NCBI GenBank assembly: GCA_937951675.1
Contig: CALFBI010000009.1
Location: forward strand, 62,001 to 126,000
DNA length: 64,000 nucleotides
Direction: 5' to 3'
Source: an uncultured Verrucomicrobiales bacterium
Lineage (GTDB): Bacteria; Verrucomicrobiota; Verrucomicrobiia; Verrucomicrobiales; Akkermansiaceae
In this document: positions 8,765 to 17,913 of the stretch, one piece after another
How positions within the stretch are numbered: the stretch's first letter is position 1
How the letters are laid out: each line of letters opens with the position of its first letter
Translations under genes and position numbers: made by a program
The notes under the pieces: model-generated
What the model was told of the DNA's origin: nothing
What the model saw: only the letters and a program-made list of their open reading frames with translations
Databases searched by the model: none

Positions 8765-9421
8765 ATGAAAACGCTATCTCTTGTCTCATTCCTCCTCATC
8801 GGACCCACCATCTTGGTAGCTCAAGCGAAAGATCAGCTCACGCTCCTCAAAGAACGTTGCGCTGAACAAGAGCGCCAGATTCGCGCTTTAGAGCTGAAAG
8901 TGGAGCAGCTTCAAAAAACTTCTTTCGAAACAACCAGCTCGTCTTCAGCGATCACTCAAACTTCAAATTCTCTTCAAAATACAAAAAAGAGCGCAACGAA
9001 GGATCCTCAGCTCAGCACTTACACCATTAAGTCAGGTGATACTTTTTACCGTATTGCTAGAAACCACCAAATTTCTCTAGCTCAACTCAAAGCTTTAAAC
9101 CCTAAAACCAACCCTTCTCGTTTAAAAGTAGGGCAAAAAATTAAGGTTGCCGGTTCTTCTGTAGCGGCAGTTTCTGGTTCGATTCTCAACAATGAAATAC
9201 CTGACCTCAATGCCGATACTCCCTCTGCGCATGAAAACCTTTCATTAACCGAAAACACTCCTGAACTTAGGATCGTAATGACAGACCGGATCATGACTTT
9301 TCGGGAATTTGCAGAATCTTATCAGACTTCAACCGGTGATTTAAATTCCCTTAACGGTCTTAACCTAAGAGAAGACACCCCACTCGCGATTGGATCAGAG
9401 CTTTATGTTCCAGGTTCTTAA
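8765..9421 (+). CDS. Secreted LysM-domain protein
   Basis: About 218 residues, starting at ATG 8765 (a TTG lies directly before it in frame). A signal peptide (MKTLSLVSFLLIGPTILVAQA) is followed by a short coiled coil (LLKERCAEQERQIRALELKV) and a Ser/Thr-rich linker. A LysM domain comes next (YTIKSGDTFYRIARNHQIS to LKVGQKIKV, about residues 90-135), which binds peptidoglycan glycan strands. A degenerate second LysM-like region ends the protein (FREFAESYQTSTGDLNSLNG, then IGSELYVPG). No catalytic domain is present, so it probably anchors or organises something at the cell wall. Confidence 0.8.
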   Translation: MKTLSLVSFLLIGPTILVAQAKDQLTLLKERCAEQERQIRALELKVEQLQKTSFETTSSSSAITQTSNSLQNTKKSATKDPQLSTYTIKSGDTFYRIARNHQISLAQLKALNPKTNPSRLKVGQKIKVAGSSVAAVSGSILNNEIPDLNADTPSAHENLSLTENTPELRIVMTDRIMTFREFAESYQTSTGDLNSLNGLNLREDTPLAIGSELYVPGS

Positions 9422-9547
9422 TCCGAGTCCTTATTTTATTTTTTCCACAGCATTAGAAAAAATCACTGTTCTTTGACGCCAAACCCCCACTCGTCTCGTC
9501 AAAGTCATTGATTTTTTTATCTCTTAAAAAATGCGGCAGAGCTAAAT

Positions 9548-9592
9548 AACCCGATTTGATTTCTTTTAGAACTCAAATCGGGTTTCTTCTTT
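9548..9592 (+). terminator. Terminator hairpin downstream of the LysM gene
   Basis: Perfect 12-base arms AACCCGATTTGA (9548-9559) and TCAAATCGGGTT (9573-9584) are followed by TCTTCTTTTT. It is 127 bases past the LysM stop. Confidence 0.8.
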
Positions 9593-9867
9593 TTCAAGTT
9601 TATAGTTTGAATTTTAGAGCCCGGACTCTTTGCCGCCTCATCGTAAAAGAGACCGCCTTTCTTTATCTCTACCTACCGCACTTGTGGTCCCCCCCACTAG
9701 CTCGAGCTTCACCCCTCGGTTTTTCCTATCGTAGTTTTTAAGACTCACTCACCCGCAGCCCCACCTTTCTTAGTTTTATAAGGGGGTATCAAATGAAAAG
9801 GCTCACCGGAGATCACATTTTCAACTCCCAAATTTCCATCTGTTTACGGTAATACAGAATGATTGAC

Positions 9868-9905
9868 AAAAAAACGCCTTCTTGAAGATTCAAGAAGGCG
9901 CTTTT
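9868..9905 (-). terminator. Terminator of fusA
   Basis: Arms CGCCTTCTTGA and TCAAGAAGGCG (9875-9900) are followed on the minus strand by GTTTTTTTGTC. The plus strand also has CTTTTATT after the stem, so it may work in both directions. Confidence 0.85.
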
Positions 9906-9932
9906 ATTAAAGATAACTAAGAAACGAATGAA

Positions 9933-12014
9933 TTATTTCTTTTCTTCTTTTGATTTTTCAATGATCTCATCTGCCACATTCCTTGGGCAAGGTGAGTAAT
10001 GAGAGAACTCCATTGAGAACTGACCACGACCTGATGTCATGGTGCGGAGATCTCCAATGTATCCGAACATTTCTGAAAGAGGTGCGTCTGCTTTAATCCG
10101 AACCCCTGTTGGAGTCGTATCTTGGCTCTTGATCATTCCACGGCGACGGTTGAGGTCACCAATGACATCACCCACGTTATCTTCTGGAGTGAAGACATCG
10201 AGTTTCATGATCGGCTCGAGAAGCTGAGCACCAGCTTTAGGCATGGACTGACGGTAAGCCGCTCTTGCCGCAATTTCGAAAGCAACTGCAGAGGAATCAA
10301 CCGCATGGAAGGCTCCGTCTTTAAGAGTGACTTTAAAGTCCAAACACGGGAAACCAGCAAGAACCCCCTTGTCTTTTGAAGTTTTGAAACCTTTTTCAAC
10401 AGCAGGCCAATATTCCTTAGGAACATTACCACCGACAACTTTCGACACGAACTCGAATCCTTCGCCACCTGGCTCAAGAGGTTCGATTGTGTAATCAATT
10501 TTAGCAAACTGCCCAGAACCACCAGACTGCTTCTTGTGCGTGTAAGAATCTTCGAGAACTTTGGTGATTGTCTCACGGTAGGCAACCTGTGGCTTACCAA
10601 CTTCAACCTCAACTCCATGTGTTCTTTTGAGAATATCTACCTTAATATCAAGGTGAAGCTCACCCATTCCTTTAAGGATGGTTTCGCCAGAATCTTCGTC
10701 TGTTTCAACGCGGAAAGAAGGATCCTCTTGAACCATTTTACCAATCGCAGTTCCGAGTTTTTCGGCATTTGCTTTATCGATCGGTGCAACAGCGATGGAA
10801 ATAACGGGATCAGGGAAGACCATTGGCTCCAAAGTCGCTGGATTTGCTGGATCGCAAAGGGTGTGACCTGTTTGCGTATTCTTCAACCCGACGAGAGCAA
10901 TAATGTCTCCTGCTTGCGCAGAATCAACTTCGTTACGATCATCAGCATGCATTTCAACAATTCGGCCGATTCGTTCTGTTTTCCCGGTAAAGGTGTTAAG
11001 AACAGTCATCCCTTTTTCAATCTTACCTGAGTAAACCCGGGTGAATGTCAAAGCACCGAAACGGTCATCCATAATCTTGAATGCAAGAGCGCGGAGAGGT
11101 TTTTCGAAATCAACGATCGCGAATTCACCGGTCTCGTTACCTTCTGGATCTACTTCTGGCTGAGGCTTCACCTCTGTTGGGCTTGGAAGGTAATCAACAA
11201 CGGCGTCAAGAACGAGCTGAACACCTTTGTTTTTAAAGGAAGAACCACAGTAAGTCGGGAAGAAATCCAAGTTAATGGTTCCTTTACGAACACAACGTTT
11301 GATTTCCTCAATACTAGGCTCTTCTCCGTCGAGATACTTCTCCATGAGGTCGTCATCTTGCTCTACAGCCGTTTCGATGAGCTCATTACGATATTCTTCT
11401 ACTTTATCCACCATGTCAGCAGGGACATCTTGGATTTCGTAGTTTTCAGGAAGACCTGAATCATCCCAAACCCAAGCTTTGCGGGTCAGGAGATCAACTA
11501 ATCCTGTAAAGTTTTCTTCGATCCCGATTGGAAGGACCATGACAAGAGGTCTCGCCGCCAGAATGTTTTTGACTTGATCAACAACGCGGTAGAAATCTCC
11601 ACCCATCCGATCAAGTTTGTTCACATAAATGATACGTGAAACTTCAGATTCGTTTGCGTAACGCCAATTCGTTTCTGATTGAGGCTCTACTCCGCCTGAA
11701 GCGCAGAAGACACCCACCCCACCATCAAGAACTTTAAGGGAACGATAAACTTCAACAGTGAAGTCAACGTGACCGGGAGTATCAATGATGTTAAAACGGT
11801 GATCATTCCAGAAACAGGTCGTCGCTGCAGACTGAATGGTGATTCCACGTTCTTGCTCTTGATCCATGAAATCGGTGGTAGCAGCACCATCATGCACTTC
11901 CCCTGTTTTATGGATTTTACCCGTGAGCTTCAAAATTCGCTCGGTTGTGGTGGTTTTACCAGCATCAACGTGAGCAAAGATCCCGATATTGCGATACTTC
12001 GAGAGGTCGTTCAT
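9933..12014 (-). CDS. fusA: Translation elongation factor G
   Basis: This 693-residue GTPase moves tRNAs and mRNA through the ribosome after each peptide bond and, with RRF, splits ribosomes at recycling. G1 AHVDAGKTT, switch/G2 region [10 protein letters not shown]3 [10 protein letters not shown]4 [10 protein letters not shown] and G5 are present, followed by domains II-V with family motifs such as GMGELHLDI and the C-terminal domain V. The length is normal. It stands alone here, away from the str operon (no rpsL, rpsG or tuf nearby), with its own terminator. frr, whose product works with EF-G, is the next gene upstream. Confidence 0.97.
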   Translation of the reverse strand: MNDLSKYRNIGIFAHVDAGKTTTTERILKLTGKIHKTGEVHDGAATTDFMDQEQERGITIQSAATTCFWNDHRFNIIDTPGHVDFTVEVYRSLKVLDGGVGVFCASGGVEPQSETNWRYANESEVSRIIYVNKLDRMGGDFYRVVDQVKNILAARPLVMVLPIGIEENFTGLVDLLTRKAWVWDDSGLPENYEIQDVPADMVDKVEEYRNELIETAVEQDDDLMEKYLDGEEPSIEEIKRCVRKGTINLDFFPTYCGSSFKNKGVQLVLDAVVDYLPSPTEVKPQPEVDPEGNETGEFAIVDFEKPLRALAFKIMDDRFGALTFTRVYSGKIEKGMTVLNTFTGKTERIGRIVEMHADDRNEVDSAQAGDIIALVGLKNTQTGHTLCDPANPATLEPMVFPDPVISIAVAPIDKANAEKLGTAIGKMVQEDPSFRVETDEDSGETILKGMGELHLDIKVDILKRTHGVEVEVGKPQVAYRETITKVLEDSYTHKKQSGGSGQFAKIDYTIEPLEPGGEGFEFVSKVVGGNVPKEYWPAVEKGFKTSKDKGVLAGFPCLDFKVTLKDGAFHAVDSSAVAFEIAARAAYRQSMPKAGAQLLEPIMKLDVFTPEDNVGDVIGDLNRRRGMIKSQDTTPTGVRIKADAPLSEMFGYIGDLRTMTSGRGQFSMEFSHYSPCPRNVADEIIEKSKEEKK

Positions 12015-12172
12015 CTTACTTATTCTTAGTGATTCTTTTCAGGCGATTTGTCGCTTGAAACGCTCTAAGTATAGAGATTCTAGAAGGAGTCAAGATGAGG
12101 TAACGTGACAACGCAAAAAAAATGGAATTAGCGCCCCCTCTTATAAAAATTTTGACGAGGTTTTTAGTCCAT

Positions 12173-12207
12173 AAAAAAGGGGTGAGCCTCCTATGGAGGC
12201 TTCACCC
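12173..12207 (-). terminator. Terminator after frr
   Basis: Arms GGGTGAGCCTCC and GGAGGCTTCACCC (12180-12207, one bulged base) are followed on the minus strand by CCTTTTTTAT. It lies just past the frr stop and separates the pyrH-frr unit from fusA. Confidence 0.85.
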
Positions 12208-12238
12208 ATTTAAAAAAAATAAAAATTCTAGCGGCTTT

Positions 12239-12805
12239 TTAAACCGTCATGACATCTTTCTCTTTCTGAGCCGTCGCTTCGTCAACCAACTTCACATGCT
12301 TATCAGTGAACTCTTGAATTTTAGCCTCGAAGTCGCGAAGGGAGTCTTCGGTAAGAAGGTTGTCATTCTTCATTTTTTTACCGGAATCCATTCCCTCTTT
12401 ACGAACCGCACGAAGACGGACTTTGGCATCTTCGGAAAGAGATTTTACCCGCTTCACCATCTCGAGACGGCGCTCTTCTGATGGTTCTGGAAGTGGGATT
12501 CGTAGCATCTTTCCGTCTGAAACAGGGTTCATTCCGAGGTTAGACTCGCGAATCCCCTTATCCATATCCCCAAGTGTTGTAGGGTCAAATGGTTGAACTA
12601 TGAGGCAACGTGGTTCCGGAGCCGTAATCACAGCTAGTTCACGAAGTTTCATGCTTGTGCCATAAGAAGCCACAACAATATCAACATTTTCAACTAAAGC
12701 AGGGGTGGCTTTACCGGTGCGCACCGCTTGATACTCTTGATTCAGATTCTCGAGAGCAGATTGCATGTTAAGTTCAATTTCTTGGATAACAGTATCAGGT
12801 TCCAT
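12239..12805 (-). CDS. frr: Ribosome recycling factor
   Basis: A 188-residue RRF that, with EF-G, separates ribosomal subunits after termination. Recognisable features are the three-helix-bundle domain with EYQAVRTGKATPALVENV near the N-terminus, the inserted beta domain, and the strongly conserved RIPLPEPSEERRLEMVKRVK, ending in KAKIQEFTDKHVKLVDE-type helix. The length is the family norm (about 185). It follows pyrH by 39 bases on the same strand, the usual bacterial pyrH-frr pair, although rpsB and tsf are not upstream as they often are. Confidence 0.96.
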   Translation of the reverse strand: MEPDTVIQEIELNMQSALENLNQEYQAVRTGKATPALVENVDIVVASYGTSMKLRELAVITAPEPRCLIVQPFDPTTLGDMDKGIRESNLGMNPVSDGKMLRIPLPEPSEERRLEMVKRVKSLSEDAKVRLRAVRKEGMDSGKKMKNDNLLTEDSLRDFEAKIQEFTDKHVKLVDEATAQKEKDVMTV

Positions 12806-12844
12806 ATTCGTAATTGTTAAAGGTAAAAGAGAGAGCAGTATGAA

Positions 12845-13570
12845 TTATTGCACAATCGTGCCGAGATTTTTCCCCATCAAAGCGTCCGTGATATGACCTG
12901 CCGGCTCCATATCAAAAACCACTACCGGGATATTATTATCCATGCAAAGAGAAAAAGCAGTCGTGTCCATGACCTCTAATTTTTGCTCGATGCAGGCTTG
13001 AAAACCAATCGTCTCATAGCGAACTGCTTCTGGGTTTTTCTTAGGATCGCTATCGTAAACACCGTCTACCATCGTCGCCTTGAAAATAGCATTTGCATTC
13101 ATCTCACTTGCGCGGAGAGCGGCTGTGGTATCTGTGGAAAAGAATGGGCTTCCTGTGCCTGCTGCAAAAATAACAACCGTTCGTTCGCTCAAAAGGCTCT
13201 GTGCTTGCCGACGAATAAAGGGGTCCGCCACATTCTTCATCTCAATTGCGGATTGGACCACACAAGGGATCCCAACCTCTTGAAGAGCTGCTTGCACGGC
13301 GAGGGCATTCATCACCGTTGCCATCATGCCTACGTAATCTGCCGTGGCTCGATCCATCCCCCGCGCACTCGCACTTGCTCCACGCCAGAAGTTCCCTCCT
13401 CCCACAACAATGGCAAGCTCAAGATCCGAGCTGTCGTAGGCTTCTTTAATTTCAGCCGCAATCCGGCCAACAATCTCAGGTGATATATTATCTTGGCTTC
13501 CTTTTTCGCGGAGAGCTTCGCCACTGAGCTTCAAGATGATTCGTTTAAATAAGCGTGATTTTTCCAACAT
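12845..13570 (-). CDS. pyrH: Uridylate kinase
   Basis: A 241-residue UMP kinase of the amino-acid-kinase fold, converting UMP to UDP with ATP in pyrimidine nucleotide synthesis; bacterial PyrH is hexameric and regulated by GTP and UTP. Family motifs are ILKLSGEALRE near the N-terminus, VVGGGNFWRG, the DYVGMMATVMNALAVQ helix, and the conserved AGTGSPFFSTDTTAALRA. The length is as expected. It is paired with frr. The start at 13570 is preceded by ACCTGCCACCACACTT, again with no Shine-Dalgarno sequence. Confidence 0.96.
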   Translation of the reverse strand: MLEKSRLFKRIILKLSGEALREKGSQDNISPEIVGRIAAEIKEAYDSSDLELAIVVGGGNFWRGASASARGMDRATADYVGMMATVMNALAVQAALQEVGIPCVVQSAIEMKNVADPFIRRQAQSLLSERTVVIFAAGTGSPFFSTDTTAALRASEMNANAIFKATMVDGVYDSDPKKNPEAVRYETIGFQACIEQKLEVMDTTAFSLCMDNNIPVVVFDMEPAGHITDALMGKNLGTIVQ

Positions 13571-13629
13571 AAGTGTGGTGGCAGGTTGAATAACTAAAAC
13601 AAGTGCAGCACGATCTGCAAAGAGAAAAC

Positions 13630-14181
13630 CTATCCTCGCACCAGGATCTTTTCCTCTAAGTCTTTCAACGTCTCAAGCCCTTCTGGAAGATTGATAAAAC
13701 GGTATTGGCATTTGAGGCCTTCGTCTGAACCCCTTAAATAAGATTCGAGCGTTTTATGAATCGAGATTTTAACCATTTTCACAAGCTGCCTAGGACTCAA
13801 CTCGATCTCTGCAGGAAGCTTAAACTGAGCGAAATCGAGGCTAACCACGATCGCGTGAGTCTTGTTTTCTTCAAGGTCCGCTTTAATTTTGAGACCTGAG
13901 ATAGGAATCAAGTTTGCTTCTTTCACCTCATATAAAGGACTAAACGATTCAATCTGGTGACTACGAGAAATCACCCCGATCAGCTCTTCAGGCACGGCAC
14001 CGCTCATCACAATCGGGCGCGCAAAAACACCTGCTTGAAGTGGCTCTTTAATCCCTTGAATCTCATGCGCCCCATCGGTGCCATGCAGAGAGAGCGGCTG
14101 AAAAATGGACATTACTTCCATCGTTGTAGCTTGAAGAGGAAGAATAAAAGCTAAAAAGGACGCCAGTAAAAAACGAATCAT
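13630..14181 (-). CDS. Small exported protein of unknown function
   Basis: About 183 residues starting at ATG 14181. A longer frame to 14235 would overlap fmt, and it lacks the clean signal peptide that this start gives (MIRFLLASFLAFILPLQA). The mature part has alternating strands, including AIVVSLDFAQFKLPAEIELS and the helix PRQLVKMVKISIHKTLESYL. I recognise no family. It lies 22 bases after fmt and 59 bases before pyrH, in a minus-strand series that also holds adk, and is probably periplasmic. Confidence 0.6.
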   Translation of the reverse strand: MIRFLLASFLAFILPLQATTMEVMSIFQPLSLHGTDGAHEIQGIKEPLQAGVFARPIVMSGAVPEELIGVISRSHQIESFSPLYEVKEANLIPISGLKIKADLEENKTHAIVVSLDFAQFKLPAEIELSPRQLVKMVKISIHKTLESYLRGSDEGLKCQYRFINLPEGLETLKDLEEKILVRG

Positions 14182-14203
14182 ATTATTTAAGCTAGCTTGA
14201 ATT

Positions 14204-15148
14204 TCAAGTATTGCGAGCCAAAAACCACTGCTCACCTACGGCCAATGGAGCTCCATTCAAATAATCACGCGCTAAAAGGCGACGAGAGCCTTCTGGCTGT
14301 AATCCCTCAATCCAAAGGGAACCTTCTCCTCCTGCCACCAAAATTCGACCTTCTTCAATCGCAAGAATCTGGCCTTGAGTGCCTCCCCTTTCATCGACCT
14401 CGACGGGAGGAAAAATTTTCAACCTCCCACCAGAATTCAAAACAGCATAGGTTCCTGGCCACGGATCATAAGCACAAACTTGGCGAGCTAGAGCAGAGGC
14501 TGATTGAGAGAAGTCGAGCTCCCCATCCTTTCGGAGCAGCTTACCAATATAAGTCACTTGCTCTAAATCTTGAGAAACTCGAGGCGCAGTGCCCGCTTCC
14601 AACATCTCAAGCGCATCGTTCATTGCCAGCGGCGCTAATTCCGCAAGACGATCGTGCAAAGCGCCTCCTGTCTCTCCGGGAAGGATTTCAATCTCATGCG
14701 CACAAATGATCTCTCCTGCATCCAATTTTTTCACCACATGAATGACCGTAATCCCGGTGTGAGTCTCTCCCTCTTTGATCGCAGCTTGGATACAAGCTGC
14801 TCCTCGATACTTTGGCAGTAGAGAGGCATGTAAATTAATACACGCTAAGGAAGGAAGATCGAGTAACGCTTGTGGAAGGATTTGCCCGTAGGCCATCACC
14901 ACGATCACCTCAGCATTCCAACGCGCCAAGCATTCGAGTGTCTCTGCCGAACCAACGCGTTCTGGTTGCCATACTTCCACTCCCGCTTTTTGAGCAAGAG
15001 TTTTAATCTTAGGAGGTGTCAAAACCTGCTTACGACCAACAGGCTTATCTGGCTGAGAAATCAGGCCTACTAACTCATGCTCCGAATCTAATAAAGCTTG
15101 AAAAGAAGGAAGCGCAATATCACCAGTGCCAAGGAAAACAAGACGCAT
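14204..15148 (-). CDS. fmt: Methionyl-tRNA formyltransferase
   Basis: A 314-residue enzyme that formylates Met on the initiator tRNA using 10-formyl-tetrahydrofolate. The start is ATG 15148 (MRLVFLGTGDIALPSF), as in the family; a GTG ten codons upstream overlaps adk and is less likely. The active-site region is complete: LACINLHASLLPKYRGAA carries the catalytic Asn-His pair, followed by GITVIHVVKKLDAGEI. A C-terminal OB-fold domain that holds the tRNA follows. It lies 16 bases after adk. def, the usual partner, is not in the window. Confidence 0.95.
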   Translation of the reverse strand: MRLVFLGTGDIALPSFQALLDSEHELVGLISQPDKPVGRKQVLTPPKIKTLAQKAGVEVWQPERVGSAETLECLARWNAEVIVVMAYGQILPQALLDLPSLACINLHASLLPKYRGAACIQAAIKEGETHTGITVIHVVKKLDAGEIICAHEIEILPGETGGALHDRLAELAPLAMNDALEMLEAGTAPRVSQDLEQVTYIGKLLRKDGELDFSQSASALARQVCAYDPWPGTYAVLNSGGRLKIFPPVEVDERGGTQGQILAIEEGRILVAGGEGSLWIEGLQPEGSRRLLARDYLNGAPLAVGEQWFLARNT

Positions 15149-15164
15149 AAGAAATCTTTCAGCC

Positions 15165-15797
15165 TTAATGTTCGACACTCATCGCCGCAATCCGGTGATA
15201 CTCAGGCAAGCTTAAAATCTTTGAAAGCATCGCATGGAGAACTTCTGCTGGAGACTCTGTCGCATCAATATCAGTGATATGATTCCCTGAATAAAATTCA
15301 AGAATAGGCTTTGTCTCCTCCTTGTAGGTTTGAATCCGATTCTGAATGACTGTATCACTCGCATCATCAAGTCGGTTCTCTTTTAAAGCCCGCTTCCGCA
15401 TCCGTCGTGCAAGCTCTTCCCGGTCCGGACACATGAGATGGAACACATGAAAGACATCAATATAATCCTGTAAGATCTCAGCTTGCTGCACATTGCGAGG
15501 AATGCCATCTAATACAAGAATATCAATATCAGGTTTATACACATGATTATCTTTCCAGTTCTTAATCTGAGCGTCCCAAAGCTCTACAGTTAATTCATCT
15601 GGAACGAGCTCTCCTCGGCTAGAGTAATCGACAAACTTTTGCCCGAGAGTTGTCCGGGTATCAAGTGATCTAAAAATGTCTCCACAGGCGCAGTGGAAAA
15701 ACCGAGGAATCGACCCTAAGATTTTCCCTTGAGTTCCCTTCCCTGATCCAGGGGCTCCAATAATGAGGATAGCTGGTCGCTTCATACTCTCGGACAT
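15165..15797 (-). CDS. adk: Adenylate kinase family nucleoside monophosphate kinase
   Basis: A 210-residue kinase interconverting AMP, ADP and ATP. The P-loop GAPGSGKGTQ, the AMP-binding segment GDIFRSLDTRT and the LVLDGIPRNVQQAE signature (usually GFPR) are present. The LID is the short form without zinc-binding cysteines. The divergence from textbook Adk (Ile for Phe in the signature, CAC before the AMP site, a longer C-terminus) leaves a related NMP kinase possible. It heads the minus-strand series adk-fmt-13630 gene-pyrH-frr, behind the purF terminator. Confidence 0.8.
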   Translation of the reverse strand: MSESMKRPAILIIGAPGSGKGTQGKILGSIPRFFHCACGDIFRSLDTRTTLGQKFVDYSSRGELVPDELTVELWDAQIKNWKDNHVYKPDIDILVLDGIPRNVQQAEILQDYIDVFHVFHLMCPDREELARRMRKRALKENRLDDASDTVIQNRIQTYKEETKPILEFYSGNHITDIDATESPAEVLHAMLSKILSLPEYHRIAAMSVEH

Positions 15798-15850
15798 ACA
15801 GGACTTTAGATAAAAAAAATCTCACAAACAAGAGCAGAGAAAACCTATTT

Positions 15851-15883
15851 TAAAAAAATTTAGAGGGCTTGAAATTCAAGCCC
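15851..15883 (-). terminator. Terminator of the purM-purF unit
   Basis: The near-perfect palindrome GGGCTTGAAATTCAAGCCC (15865-15883) is followed on the minus strand by TCTAAATTTTTTTA. It lies 74 bases past the purF stop and just before the adk promoter region. Confidence 0.75.
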
Positions 15884-15956
15884 AAAACCGTAGTAAAGAC
15901 GGTTAAGCAAGAAAGCGAAACAAGAAATTCATCAGAACACTTTGAACCAAAAAGGT

Positions 15957-17885
15957 TTAAAGTGGCAGATCGTAACTTCGCCCTTCATCACCTTCATACC
16001 ATTTCACAAAAGCATTGTTCGCGACGGCAACTCCTCCCGAAGTTGGGTAGTTACCAGTGAAATACCAATCTCCACAAGCCCCTTCGATAGAGGAGTGTAA
16101 ATTCTCGATCGTTTGATAAATTAATTCGACTTCGCCTTTCCAATCGATGTCTTTCGGCGTGACGAGTGCTGAGATCTCTTGAGAGATTTGTTCAGGACTA
16201 TAGTCTTCATAAAGATGAACGACTTGATTCACCATCTCTCCGAGAGGTTTTGCGAACTCTTCTTTTGCGGCCCGGTAAACAGCGTCAATCTTAGACTGCT
16301 TACCATCTCTTCTTAAAAGGGCGATGACGGCTTGGAATGCAATGAATTTCCCCATTTGCGACATATCAATCCCGTAACAATCTGGGAATCTAATCTGAGG
16401 CGCCGTCGAGCATATCACGATCTTCTTAGGGTGAGTCCGTGAAAGAATCTTAAGAATCGAATCGCGCAAAGTCGTTCCCCGCACAATTGAGTCATCTAAC
16501 ATGACAAGAGTATCAACGCCTGGTTTCACCACTCCATAAGTGATATCATAAACATGAGAAACAAGCTGAGTGCGACTCGCCTCTTGCGAGATGAAAGTCC
16601 GCATCTTAATGTCTTTATGCGCGACCTTTTCACTACGTGGCCAGTTACGCATGATAAGATCGTCAATTTTCTCCGCGGTAAGCTCTCCTTGTTGAGAGGC
16701 TTCGAGGATATCATTCCGCACTTCTTCTCGACGATGAAGGCGCAACCCATCCATGAGTCCATAGTAAGCTGTTTCAGCGGTATTAGGAATGAATGAAAAA
16801 ACGGCTTTATTAAAATCGTAATTAATAGATTTGACGACTTGCTGCACTAAGGCCGCACCCATCGCTTTCCGTTCCTGATAAATAGAAGGGTCATTACCAC
16901 GTGAGAAATAAATCTTCTCGAAAGAACAAGGCATGCTTGGTGCCTCGGGGGCAAAACGTTCCTTTGAATAATTTCCTCCACGTTTGACCGTGATCATGTG
17001 ACCTGGTTCAAGCTCGGAGACTTCTTCCTGCTCAGCCTCAAAGACAGTCATCAAGGGCACACGCTCGGAAGCAATCGCAATTACTTCGTCATCGATATAA
17101 TAATGACAAGGACGAATTCCTTTCGGGTCACGCATGACAAACATATCACCATTTCCTACAACACCAGTAATGGCATATCCCCCGTCCCATGCTTGGGCTG
17201 ATTCTGAAATGATTTTAACAAGGTCAATCCGATCTGAAATAATCGATGGAATTTCATGACCATCTACTTTTTCTGCTCTTAAGCTCCGGTAAATATCAGT
17301 ATGAGCTTCATCAAGATGGAAGCCCACTTCTTCTAAAACGGTCTGAGTATCGGTGCCAAAAACAGGGTGCTGCCCACGACCAATCAGCTTCCGGTTCAAC
17401 TCACCTGTATTGGTCATGTTGAAATTCCCCATGACCATCAAAGTGCGCGTTGGCCAGTTACTACGACGAAGATAAGGGTGACATGACCCTTCATCAAAAT
17501 CCCCGGAAGTGCCATAACGCAGATGTCCAATGAGGATTTCTCCCCCAAAATCAAAATTTTTCTTAATGGAAGAAGGCTCACCTTCACTCACTTTTCCCTG
17601 ACCGGCAAGTCGATCAAAGCGCTGCATTTCATCACTAAAAAGAGTGGCGAGAGAATCTTTCTCGGCATCTCGTCTTCTGAAAATATAAGGATGCCCAAGA
17701 GGCATATCTAACTTGGCACAACCAATCCCAACCCCATCGTGACCGCGATTGTGTTGCTTCTCCATCAAGAGAAACAGCTTATTGAAGCCCCAAAGCGCAG
17801 TTCCGTATTTATCCTTGTAATATTCAAGGGGTTTCCGGAGACGAATCGCGGCGATCCCGCATTCATGAGTTAGAAAGTCGCTCAT
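15957..17885 (-). CDS. purF: Amidophosphoribosyltransferase, long form
   Basis: A 642-residue enzyme for the first committed step of purine synthesis, converting PRPP and glutamine to phosphoribosylamine. The class II glutaminase nucleophile is Cys9 (in THECGIAAI), so a short leader must be removed to expose it. Glutaminase residues include HLRYGTSG and the NFNMTNTGEL loop. The PRPP-binding motif is MLDDSIVRGTT, near residue 490. At 642 residues it is well over the 505 of E. coli PurF and belongs to the long form, familiar from Bacteroidetes, with insertions in both domains and an extra C-terminal region. It follows purM by 28 bases. Confidence 0.9.
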   Translation of the reverse strand: MSDFLTHECGIAAIRLRKPLEYYKDKYGTALWGFNKLFLLMEKQHNRGHDGVGIGCAKLDMPLGHPYIFRRRDAEKDSLATLFSDEMQRFDRLAGQGKVSEGEPSSIKKNFDFGGEILIGHLRYGTSGDFDEGSCHPYLRRSNWPTRTLMVMGNFNMTNTGELNRKLIGRGQHPVFGTDTQTVLEEVGFHLDEAHTDIYRSLRAEKVDGHEIPSIISDRIDLVKIISESAQAWDGGYAITGVVGNGDMFVMRDPKGIRPCHYYIDDEVIAIASERVPLMTVFEAEQEEVSELEPGHMITVKRGGNYSKERFAPEAPSMPCSFEKIYFSRGNDPSIYQERKAMGAALVQQVVKSINYDFNKAVFSFIPNTAETAYYGLMDGLRLHRREEVRNDILEASQQGELTAEKIDDLIMRNWPRSEKVAHKDIKMRTFISQEASRTQLVSHVYDITYGVVKPGVDTLVMLDDSIVRGTTLRDSILKILSRTHPKKIVICSTAPQIRFPDCYGIDMSQMGKFIAFQAVIALLRRDGKQSKIDAVYRAAKEEFAKPLGEMVNQVVHLYEDYSPEQISQEISALVTPKDIDWKGEVELIYQTIENLHSSIEGACGDWYFTGNYPTSGGVAVANNAFVKWYEGDEGRSYDLPL

Positions 17886-17913
17886 CGTTTTCTCAGCTAG
17901 TCGTTAAAAGTTC

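Larger units (their letters stand above)
9422..9932. other. Intergenic region between convergent LysM gene and fusA
   Basis: A 511-base convergent region that contains two terminators (listed separately). Between them, 9590-9870 is mixed pyrimidine-rich sequence. A 61-codon open frame there (9556-9741) begins inside the first terminator, has no protein-like features, and was not accepted. Nothing else was seen. Confidence 0.5.

Noticed and set aside
9556-9741. 61-codon open frame between the LysM gene and fusA
   Set aside because: It begins inside a terminator stem, has no start context and no protein-like character.
10039-10618. Open frames on either strand inside fusA
   Set aside because: They lie within the conserved EF-G coding region and resemble no known protein.
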